64,000 nucleotides of DNA from an uncultured Pelagibacteraceae bacterium (lineage in GTDB: Bacteria > Pseudomonadota > Alphaproteobacteria > Pelagibacterales > Pelagibacteraceae), in the NCBI GenBank assembly GCA_902552475.1, contig CACDJC010000002.1:36483-100482 (forward strand), given 5' to 3'. Under the pieces are notes generated by a model. That model was not told the origin of the DNA and ran no database searches. It worked only from the letters and a program-made list of their open reading frames with translations. Positions within the stretch are counted from its first letter, which is position 1; every line of letters begins with the position of its first letter. A program made the translations under genes and the position numbers. Shown in pieces: positions 1 to 6,811 of the stretch.

Positions 1-1005
1 GATGCAAAAGTTCCAGAGGATAGCGACATGAGAGGTCAATTTGGTCCAAGAACAAAAGATACAGTAGATAAAGCAAATGAACTTTTAGATAACTTTTCGT
101 CAATGCTTGAAAAACGTGGAATTAAAGTTGATAGACCAACACCTTTAGATTTTAATCAACCCACCTCAACACCAGACTGGAAAACAGAAACAATGTTTGG
201 GTGTATGCCCCCAAGAGATGTCTTGCTAACAGTTGGAAATGAAATTTTAGAAGCAACTATGAGTTATAGATGTAGATGGTTTGAATATCTTTGTTACAGA
301 CCATTATTAAAACAGTATTATAATGAGGATCCTAACATGAGACATGAATCTGCTCCCAAACCAAGACTAACTGATGCAGATTATAGAAAAGATTATTTAT
401 CAGATAAAATTGGTGTGCAAAAAAGACTAGAATGGACTGAGCAAAAATATTTTGTAACAACAGAGGAAGAACCTTTGTTTGATGCGGCTGATATTTTAAG
501 ATTTGGAAAAGATTTAGTAGTTCAGCATGGATTTACAACAAATCTTCAAGGAATTGATTGGATTAAAAGACACTATAAAGACCACAGAGTTCACGCAGTA
601 AATTTTCCAGGAGATCCTTATCCAATTCATATTGATGCAACTTTTACACCAATTAAAGAAGGTTTGATAATCAATAACCCCCAAAGAAGATTGCCTAAAG
701 AACAAAGAAAACTTTTCGAAGATAACGGATGGGAAATAGTAGATAGTGCACAACCATCTCATAATGAACCACCTCCACTATGTTATTCTTCAACGTGGTT
801 ATCTATGAATGTGCTTGTCCTTGATCCAAAAACAGTTTGTGTTGAAAAAAGTGAAATTTATCAAGCAGAACAGTTAGATAAATTGGGAATGGAAGTTGTG
901 CCTGTTGAACTCAGAGATGCCTATGCTTTTGGAGGAGGTCTGCATTGTTGTACAGCTGATGTATATAGAGAGGGAAAATTAGAAGATTATTTTCCCAAAC
1001 AATGA
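1..1005 (+). CDS. amidinotransferase family protein (glycine amidinotransferase-like), 5' end truncated by window edge
   Basis: Frame is open from base 1 through the listed ORF; C-terminus ...AYAFGGGLHCCTADVYREGKLEDYFPKQ has the amidinotransferase G-G-G-x-H-C-x-T active-site motif. Confidence 0.85.
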   Translation, partial: DAKVPEDSDMRGQFGPRTKDTVDKANELLDNFSSMLEKRGIKVDRPTPLDFNQPTSTPDWKTETMFGCMPPRDVLLTVGNEILEATMSYRCRWFEYLCYRPLLKQYYNEDPNMRHESAPKPRLTDADYRKDYLSDKIGVQKRLEWTEQKYFVTTEEEPLFDAADILRFGKDLVVQHGFTTNLQGIDWIKRHYKDHRVHAVNFPGDPYPIHIDATFTPIKEGLIINNPQRRLPKEQRKLFEDNGWEIVDSAQPSHNEPPPLCYSSTWLSMNVLVLDPKTVCVEKSEIYQAEQLDKLGMEVVPVELRDAYAFGGGLHCCTADVYREGKLEDYFPKQ

Positions 1006-1040
1006 TATGAATAGTTTCGAATCAAAAATAAGGAGAAAAT

Positions 1041-1100
1041 ATGGAAGTATTAATTGTTATCGCAGCTGCGGCTTGGATTTACACAACTTACATACAATAG
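1041..1100 (+). CDS. putative 19-aa hydrophobic micropeptide MEVLIVIAAAAWIYTTYIQ
   Basis: ATG preceded by AAGGAGAAAAT (strong SD at good spacing); hydrophobic, single-TM-like; below the ORF-track length cutoff. Confidence 0.45.
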   Translation: MEVLIVIAAAAWIYTTYIQ

Positions 1101-1121
1101 AAAAATTTAAAATTTTATAAA

Positions 1122-1349
1122 TTAGCTTGGGTTTTTTTTTAAAAACTCTATGTATCTTAAAACTTCATAAAATTTTTCATCCTCTATATCTTTATAACTT
1201 GCGTTAAATTTATTTTTTATACATATTGCTACATGTGCATAAGGGTTTCTTCCTTTGGGATGGTTAGGGTGATCTGGTAGCTGACCTTGTAAATAATCGC
1301 CAGCTTCCTGAATAATTTTCCAGAGTTTACTTGCGTTTTCTGGCGTCAT
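1122..1349 (-). CDS. conserved hypothetical 75-aa protein (MTPENASKLWKIIQEAGDYL...)
   Basis: ORF; its 5' end is duplicated as mini-ORFs at 3238..3306 and 4707..4775. Confidence 0.7.
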   Translation of the reverse strand: MTPENASKLWKIIQEAGDYLQGQLPDHPNHPKGRNPYAHVAICIKNKFNASYKDIEDEKFYEVLRYIEFLKKNPS

Positions 1350-1362
1350 TAACCCTCAAAAC

Positions 1363-1398
1363 TTGATTTATCTCTTTTGTATCTAGTTTGTATCTAGT
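1363..1398 (-). promoter_or_regulatory. 36-37 bp repeated upstream element, copy 1
   Basis: + strand ttgatttatctcttttgtatctagtttgtatctagt; ends 13 nt upstream of the ATG at 1349. Confidence 0.55.
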
Positions 1399-1417
1399 TA
1401 TCCTATAAAATCCCATA

Positions 1418-1696
1418 TTATGAAATGCCTGCAATTAAAATACAAAGTAAGATAATTAACATTAAAGGTAAGTTAATAATATTAACAAAATCCCACCATA
1501 AAATACTTAAAATACCCTCTCCATCTTTTTTCTTAGTCTTTTTTTTATTTTTCTTTTTATTTGTATTCGCAAAGTAAAATAATAAAAAAGCTAATATAAT
1601 TAACAAATAAGTTTGACCATCAGTTAAACCAAATGCATAACCAATTTTCATTAGGTAGATAAATACTACAAGTACAAAAGCAAATAAAATTACCAT
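1418..1696 (-). CDS. small membrane protein with Lys-rich cytoplasmic loop, hypothetical
   Basis: ORF; hydrophobic segments flanking NTNKKKNKKKTKKKDGEG. Confidence 0.5.
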   Translation of the reverse strand: MVILFAFVLVVFIYLMKIGYAFGLTDGQTYLLIILAFLLFYFANTNKKKNKKKTKKKDGEGILSILWWDFVNIINLPLMLIILLCILIAGIS

Positions 1697-1734
1697 ATTT
1701 TAAACAGAACCACGATCCCTAAAAGTTTTTTCAT
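1690..1734 (-). pseudogene. orphan signal-peptide stub MKKLLGIVVLFKIW*
   Basis: 33-bp segment 1705..1737 identical to 2582..2614 (start of the 2276..2611 gene), then diverges to a stop. Confidence 0.6.
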
Positions 1735-1737
1735 TAT

Positions 1738-2061
1738 TTATTCTAAACAGTTAATACAAGTTTTGTCACCAATTTTAGCCAATCTTGCAAAAGCAGTATT
1801 GCTTTCACTATCACAAACTTTACAAAAAAATTCATTTAGCTCTAGCTTATCATCAAATTCCTCTGCTGAAATTTTAAATCTTTCAATCACTTCAGTTTTA
1901 TTTAATCCACCAGAAATATGAACTTTATTAATATGAGATACCCAAAATATATAATAGTATTGTTCTTCATGGTGTGGTTGCTTGTCTACCTTAGTAATAC
2001 ACGTTAGATTTTTAACAGCTCCATGGATTAGAGGATCAGCATTTTTATAAGAGAGTGACAT
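1738..2061 (-). CDS. hypothetical protein with C-terminal CxxC...CxxC (zinc-ribbon-like)
   Basis: ORF; FCKVCDSE...KTCINCLE. Confidence 0.5.
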   Translation of the reverse strand: MSLSYKNADPLIHGAVKNLTCITKVDKQPHHEEQYYYIFWVSHINKVHISGGLNKTEVIERFKISAEEFDDKLELNEFFCKVCDSESNTAFARLAKIGDKTCINCLE

Positions 2062-2292
2062 TTAATTTAATTTAACAGCATCTTCTAGATCCCATTCCCA
2101 TCTTTTAATTGATTTTTTATTTGGATTTTCTGAAAGTTTTGCCTCAATAAAATCTTTTTTAATTCTTACTTTTATTAGTATTGAGATATCTTTAGGAAAA
2201 TTATCTATTAATTTAGGTATCTGATTATCAAATTCTTGGAGCGATATTCTTTTATCAAAGTAAGCTAAAAGTTTTCTACATCTTTTCTTCAT
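2062..2292 (-). CDS. hypothetical 76-aa protein
   Basis: ORF packed between neighbours, 17-nt overlap with 2276..2611. Confidence 0.45.
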   Translation of the reverse strand: MKKRCRKLLAYFDKRISLQEFDNQIPKLIDNFPKDISILIKVRIKKDFIEAKLSENPNKKSIKRWEWDLEDAVKLN

Positions 2293-2611
2293 ATCCCCAA
2301 AATTTTCCTTGATTATTTGTACCTGTGCTTTTCCATGTACCTTTTATTTTGTTCGAAAAATAAGACCTTGAACCTTTCATTATAAATACTGAGTTACTAA
2401 TATTAATATAAACCTTATTACCATTACTGGTGTAAGAACATCCGCTGCCAAAGGTACCAAATACGTTGCAAAAATTTCCACCTAGAAGTTGAATTTTATA
2501 TGCTGATCCATCATCAAGTTCTACATTCCAAATTACATTTAAATCTTTTGCATAAGAATTATTGCTAATTAACAATAAACCCAGAACCACGATCCCTAAA
2601 AGTTTTTTCAT
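2276..2611 (-). CDS. small secreted/periplasmic hypothetical protein
   Basis: N-terminal signal peptide MKKLLGIVVLGLLLISNNSYAKD. Confidence 0.6.
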   Translation of the reverse strand: MKKLLGIVVLGLLLISNNSYAKDLNVIWNVELDDGSAYKIQLLGGNFCNVFGTFGSGCSYTSNGNKVYINISNSVFIMKGSRSYFSNKIKGTWKSTGTNNQGKFWGYEEKM

Positions 2612-2614
2612 TAT

Positions 2615-3037
2615 CTAATCTTTATCAAAAAGAGAGTCTCCACCAATTGTTTCTTCTTCTTTTTGCTTAATCTTTTGTCTTTCATATTGATCTGACATAT
2701 TTAGTATATGTCTCATCATAGTTCCAATATAAGGCTCAAATTCATTTTCAGTAGCCTCTTCCCACATTTCTTCAAATCTCAGGTCAATATACTTTGAGTC
2801 TGCATTTTTATTTTTTGATAGTCTTATTGCTTTCATCATAATGGCTCGATCATGTTTTTTTGAAGAAACTTCTTTATCTATATTTAGGTATATTTTTTTT
2901 TCATTAGATTTAAGTAATGTTTTAAATTCTTTTTCGGCATTCATGAATAGGATATCACATTCTGAATTCCAATATTTCTTAGATTTTTTAAGTTTTAAAA
3001 ACCAATTTTTAAAGTTTGCAAATAGTGATTTATCCAT
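2615..3037 (-). CDS. hypothetical protein (140 aa)
   Basis: ORF preceded by the repeated leader and 37-bp element. Confidence 0.55.
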   Translation of the reverse strand: MDKSLFANFKNWFLKLKKSKKYWNSECDILFMNAEKEFKTLLKSNEKKIYLNIDKEVSSKKHDRAIMMKAIRLSKNKNADSKYIDLRFEEMWEEATENEFEPYIGTMMRHILNMSDQYERQKIKQKEEETIGGDSLFDKD

Positions 3038-3043
3038 AACCCA

Positions 3044-3103
3044 AGACTAACAAATCCTGAACCATGAGTCTATTTGCTTGAAATATGACTATTTGATTTA
3101 TCT
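3044..3103 (-). repeat. repeated ~60-bp leader, copy A (homologous to 4512..4571)
   Basis: agactaacaaatcctgaaccatgagtctatttgcttgaaatatgactatttgatttatct vs agattaacaaatcctgaactgagagtctatttgctttgaaaatagctatttgatttatct. Confidence 0.7.
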
Positions 3104-3129
3104 CTTTTGTATCTAGTTTGTAATGTAGT
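3093..3129 (-). promoter_or_regulatory. 37-bp repeated upstream element, copy 2
   Basis: ttgatttatctcttttgtatctagtttgtaatgtagt. Confidence 0.55.
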
Positions 3130-3200
3130 TTTTTAATTAAATTAATGAATCTTTTAGCGATTTATTTCAAACTAACTTTTTAATATCCGCATAAGTACTT

Positions 3201-3230
3201 TAGTTTAATGCAGTTTAATGTGGAATAATG
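3201..3230. repeat. 10-bp period tandem triplet
   Basis: tagtttaatg cagtttaatg tggaataatg, next to the shared tccgcataa. Confidence 0.5.
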
Positions 3231-3237
3231 TGTCCCT

Positions 3238-3306
3238 CTATTCCCGCAAATAATCACCAGCTTCCTGAATAATTTTCCAGAGTTTACTTGCGTTTTCTTT
3301 GTTCAC
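3238..3306 (-). pseudogene. 22-codon mini-ORF (V)NKENASKLWKIIQEAGDYLRE* (stub of the 75-aa protein, or a leader peptide)
   Basis: GTG-initiated frame, near-identical nucleotides to 1292..1340. Confidence 0.55.
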
Positions 3307-3319
3307 ACACTCACTTTTC

Positions 3320-3356
3320 TTGTTTTATCTCAATCTGGCCTAGTCTGTGGCATAGT
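3320..3356 (-). promoter_or_regulatory. 37-bp repeated upstream element, copy 3
   Basis: ttgttttatctcaatctggcctagtctgtggcatagt. Confidence 0.55.
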
Positions 3357-3375
3357 ATTTTATAAAATCCCATAA

Positions 3376-4506
3376 CTAATTAATATTTAGTATATTTTTT
3401 TTAAAAATTTCTAAAGCCTTGTCAAAATCACAATCTATATATTTGAAGATATAATCATCATCATTTTCCTCCTCATCTCTATTTACTACTCCTACATCAT
3501 AAAGTGATGGTGTATAATAATTCCAACGATAAAAAGGTGATCGAAAATTATCTTTTTTGCTTTCAACAATTAATTTCGCAAAATCTTTAACAATTTGTTT
3601 AAAAAACTTATCAAGATTTACTATATTATTATCAGACCAACTGCCTGTATTTTCGTAATATTTATATTTGTAGTGCACACGTGCTTCACCAAATATAACA
3701 CGACCCCAATTAAATTTGATAAATGCTGAATCTATATCAGAGGCATGTGGAGATCTACCCATCCAATTTTTCTTTTTGTTCCAATAATTTAATTGTTTTT
3801 CATGATGTTGTTTAGATTGTTTGATTTTTTCAGGATTATTTGGTGGTGATATTACAACTAAAATTTCTATCAAATTTCCGTAATGATCACTTTTAAACTT
3901 TGCGCTTAAATCTTCTGTGTTTTCATAAAAATTAATAAAATCAAACTTCTTTAAGCTTTTAACAAGTTTAACAATATTTTTTCTAAAGTTTTTTTCTTGG
4001 AAATTTACAAATTTTTTTATGATCTTTTTATCTTCAGTTTCTCTTTTAATTTGCTCGTCTTTTTCCTTTTGAGATGATTTAAGCTCATTTTCTAATAATG
4101 AGTCTAAATCAAACTCAGATTCGATGAATTCCTTTTCTTTCTTTAATTTATTTTTCTCTAACTCTTTGAGTTGCTTTGGATTAGGTTTTAATAAAATTTC
4201 CTTTTTTATACAATGTTCGGAGATTATATCTTCAACTTTAAAGAGTAATTCAGCATACTCCATTTCAAAAAACTCTCTATTTTTCTGATATCTGTTTGAA
4301 GATAATTTTTTATGAATGTGTTTTTCCATGTAATCAATATCATCAACTAAAAAAGTTGCATGTGGTTTAAACTTACCAAGAGTACCAGTGGCACTGTTTA
4401 ATTCCTTTATTCTTTCAGTAATCGTTCTAGATGTTTTTCCGATTTTAAAGAGATTTTTTTTCTGTTCAGAATTACTAACTATATAAATCAAACCATACTT
4501 AGACAT
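3376..4506 (-). CDS. GIY-YIG-type T5orf172/MUG113-domain protein with unknown C-terminal region
   Basis: GLIYIVSNSEQKKNLFKIGKTSRTITERIKELNSATG...DIDYMEKHIHKKLSSNRYQKNREFFEM. Confidence 0.75.
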   Translation of the reverse strand: MSKYGLIYIVSNSEQKKNLFKIGKTSRTITERIKELNSATGTLGKFKPHATFLVDDIDYMEKHIHKKLSSNRYQKNREFFEMEYAELLFKVEDIISEHCIKKEILLKPNPKQLKELEKNKLKKEKEFIESEFDLDSLLENELKSSQKEKDEQIKRETEDKKIIKKFVNFQEKNFRKNIVKLVKSLKKFDFINFYENTEDLSAKFKSDHYGNLIEILVVISPPNNPEKIKQSKQHHEKQLNYWNKKKNWMGRSPHASDIDSAFIKFNWGRVIFGEARVHYKYKYYENTGSWSDNNIVNLDKFFKQIVKDFAKLIVESKKDNFRSPFYRWNYYTPSLYDVGVVNRDEEENDDDYIFKYIDCDFDKALEIFKKNILNIN

Positions 4507-4511
4507 ATTTT

Positions 4512-4571
4512 AAGATTAACAAATCCTGAACTGAGAGTCTATTTGCTTTGAAAATAGCTATTTGATTTATC
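4512..4571 (-). repeat. repeated ~60-bp leader, copy B
   Basis: Homologous to 3044..3103; immediately upstream of the 3376..4506 gene. Confidence 0.7.
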
Positions 4572-4598
4572 TAAATCTGGCCTAGTCTGTGGCATAGT
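4562..4598 (-). promoter_or_regulatory. 37-bp repeated upstream element, copy 4
   Basis: ttgatttatctaaatctggcctagtctgtggcatagt. Confidence 0.55.
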
Positions 4599-4601
4599 TT
4601 T

Positions 4602-4629
4602 TTGCTTAAATTGATGAGTCTTTAAGCAA
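4602..4629. repeat. perfect 9-bp inverted repeat
   Basis: ttgcttaaa (4602-4610) / tttaagcaa (4621-4629), 10-nt loop. Confidence 0.5.
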
Positions 4630-4660
4630 TTTATTTTTGGTGAAAATTAAATTGTCCGCA

Positions 4661-4694
4661 TAACTAGTGTGAAGTAGTGTGAGGTAGTGTCAGG
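4661..4694. repeat. 10-bp period tandem triplet
   Basis: agtgtgaagt agtgtgaggt agtgtcaggt at 4665..4694. Confidence 0.55.
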
Positions 4695-4706
4695 TAGGTT
4701 GTACCA

Positions 4707-4775
4707 CTAGCACCCCAAATAATCGCCAGCTTCCTGAATAATTTTCCAGAGTTTCTGCGAGTTTTCTGGCGTCAT
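4707..4775 (-). pseudogene. 22-codon mini-ORF MTPENSQKLWKIIQEAGDYLGC* (stub of the 75-aa protein, or a leader peptide)
   Basis: ATG frame, near-identical nucleotides to the start of the 1122..1349 gene. Confidence 0.55.
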
Positions 4776-4788
4776 AACTACTAAAACT

Positions 4789-4825
4789 TTGTTTTATCTC
4801 GAAAGTCTCTAGTCTGGACACTAGT
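4789..4825 (-). promoter_or_regulatory. 37-bp repeated upstream element, copy 5
   Basis: ttgttttatctcgaaagtctctagtctggacactagt. Confidence 0.5.
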
Positions 4826-4850
4826 TTAGACTAAATAAATAAAGAAATCA

Positions 4851-4946
4851 CTAATAAAAAATAAAGGATCGCTGCTCTAGTTTTGGATTCAAAAATGGGC
4901 CTTTTCCTGGATTTGTGGGTTGTGGATAATTATTCCAATCTTCGTT
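4851..4946 (-). pseudogene. possible C-terminal gene remnant ...NEDWNNYPQPTNPGKGPFLNPKLEQRSFIFY*
   Basis: Open minus-strand frame with Pro/Gly/Gln/Trp-rich content unlike typical AT-rich spacer. Confidence 0.3.
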
Positions 4947-4971
4947 TTTTTTCCCTAAAATTAAGTAATAA

Positions 4972-5997
4972 TTATTTAGTTTTTTGATTTACAATGCTAG
5001 CCCCTTTTATTAGATCAAAACCAACATCATGTATTTTTTTTATCTTTTGATTTTTAATTTTACTAATTAAATTAGTAGCAGCGATTGCACCCATTTCTTC
5101 AGCCTTAAAATCAATTGTAGTTAACTGAGGATGAAGAAGTAATGTAATATCTGAGCTACCAAATGTTGCGATACCTAATTTTTTAGGAATTTGAAAATTT
5201 CTATTGTTACACTCACTTATTAATCCTGCTCCAGAAGCTTCATACCCACAAATAATACAGTCAATCTTTGAATTATGTTCTTTAAATTGATTAAAGATTT
5301 GCTTACCAGATAATTTGTGGTTCGATGGTTCTGTGAAATAAAAAATAGTGGTTTTTAATTTAGCTATTTTCATTCTTGACACATAACCACTTAATCTTCT
5401 TTTTGATCTATTCTCATTTCCCATTTGTTTATTTGCAGGAGTTGCAAAAGCTATATTTTTATAATTCTTGCTGATTATATAGTCAGTAATTTGATAACCT
5501 GCTGAAAAATTTGAAAAACCCACTACTATGTCAAGTGGCTTATCAGTAATATTCCACGTTTCAACTATAGGTGATTTTGAATTTAATAATAATCTTGTTG
5601 TAGTTTCAGTATGCTGCGTTCCAACAACTATAAAACCCTCAGGCTTATAGCTTAAAAATTTTGTAACTAATTCCTCTTCTGTTTTAAGGTTATAATTTGT
5701 AAGACCTATTAAAAGTTCAAAACCGTTTTCTCTTAATTTTTCCTTAATACCATAAATATAATCTGCAAATACAGATAATCGCAGAGTAGGAATTATTCCG
5801 ATAACGAATCCAGATTTTCCTGATTTTAGGCTACTAGCTAAATAATTATGAACATAGCCAGTTTTCTTTATGATTTTTTCAATTTTAACTCTAGTCTTTG
5901 AAGAAACAACTCTTGGATTGCTAATGGATCGTGCAATAGTAGAAGTTGAATACCCAGTTTTTTTAGCAATTTCTTTTATAGTTGTTTTTTTTTTCAT
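4972..5997 (-). CDS. LacI-family transcriptional regulator
   Basis: TIKEIAKKTGYSTSTIARSISNPRVVSSKTRVKIEKIIKKTGY HTH plus periplasmic-binding-like domain. Confidence 0.95.
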   Translation of the reverse strand: MKKKTTIKEIAKKTGYSTSTIARSISNPRVVSSKTRVKIEKIIKKTGYVHNYLASSLKSGKSGFVIGIIPTLRLSVFADYIYGIKEKLRENGFELLIGLTNYNLKTEEELVTKFLSYKPEGFIVVGTQHTETTTRLLLNSKSPIVETWNITDKPLDIVVGFSNFSAGYQITDYIISKNYKNIAFATPANKQMGNENRSKRRLSGYVSRMKIAKLKTTIFYFTEPSNHKLSGKQIFNQFKEHNSKIDCIICGYEASGAGLISECNNRNFQIPKKLGIATFGSSDITLLLHPQLTTIDFKAEEMGAIAATNLISKIKNQKIKKIHDVGFDLIKGASIVNQKTK

Positions 5998-6597
5998 TTA
6001 TCTTGATTTTTTTAAAGCGTCTTCTAAATAATCTAATCTATCTTGACCCCAAAAAATTTCGTTATTTAGAACATAAGAAGGCGCACCAAATACATCTTTG
6101 TCAATTGCGTCGTTAGAGTTTTTTTCGTATTCTAATTTAACCTCATCAGTTAATGCTATCTCTTTTAACACATTAAAATTTAAACTTAAATTTTCACAAA
6201 TTTCCTGAAGAGATTTATAATCTGAAATATCTTTTTCTAAAGACCAAAGATATTTTAAGCATTCATTACCAAAATTAAGTTTATTTCCAATTTTATTTGA
6301 GGCTATTACAAATTTTGCTGGTAGATGTGGGTCTTTAGGTGGAAAAAATTTTGGTTGTTTATTAATTGGCAATCCTAATTTATTTGCAATTCTTATTAAT
6401 TCTAAAAGTCTGTATTTTTGTCTAGCGGGATGTCTTTTAGAAATTGGTAATCCACCAGTATTTGGAAAAATATTTCCAACTAAATCAAATGGTTTTTCTA
6501 TAACATCGACTTTATATTTTCTTACCAATTTTTTAAATCTTATCGTTCCTAAATAGGCAAAAGGAGACGTAATACTATAATAATATTCAATTCTCAT
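5998..6597 (-). CDS. 2-hydroxychromene-2-carboxylate isomerase-like / DsbA-family protein
   Basis: EYYYSITSPFAYLG...VFGAPSYVLNNEIFWGQDRLDYLEDAL. Confidence 0.85.
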   Translation of the reverse strand: MRIEYYYSITSPFAYLGTIRFKKLVRKYKVDVIEKPFDLVGNIFPNTGGLPISKRHPARQKYRLLELIRIANKLGLPINKQPKFFPPKDPHLPAKFVIASNKIGNKLNFGNECLKYLWSLEKDISDYKSLQEICENLSLNFNVLKEIALTDEVKLEYEKNSNDAIDKDVFGAPSYVLNNEIFWGQDRLDYLEDALKKSR

Positions 6598-6703
6598 TTA
6601 AATTAAATATATCTTAACTTAATAAATTTCAATTAACATTATCAAAATTACCTAAATTTACTTTTTTATTTAGTATATTTCAAAACTAACAATTATTTTT
6701 TCA

Positions 6704-6811
6704 ATGAATAAAATTCAAAACATAAAAAAAACTTTTACCAATAGAGAACAATATAAATTAAAACAAATGGTCTATAAAAATTTTTCGAAAATAAAAATTA
6801 GTTTTTTTTGA
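6704..6811 (+). other. 35-aa small ORF MNKIQNIKKTFTNREQYKLKQMVYKNFSKIKISFF, convergent with next gene; possible remnant
   Basis: ATG frame only; no recognised family. Confidence 0.2.

Noticed and set aside
514-762. 82-aa antisense ORF opposite the amidinotransferase gene
   Set aside because: Fully contained antisense frame without coding evidence
1122-4830. CRISPR array or classical integron
   Set aside because: Repeats are few, irregularly spaced and flank different ORFs rather than uniform spacers; no cas or integrase gene and no attC-like sites recognised
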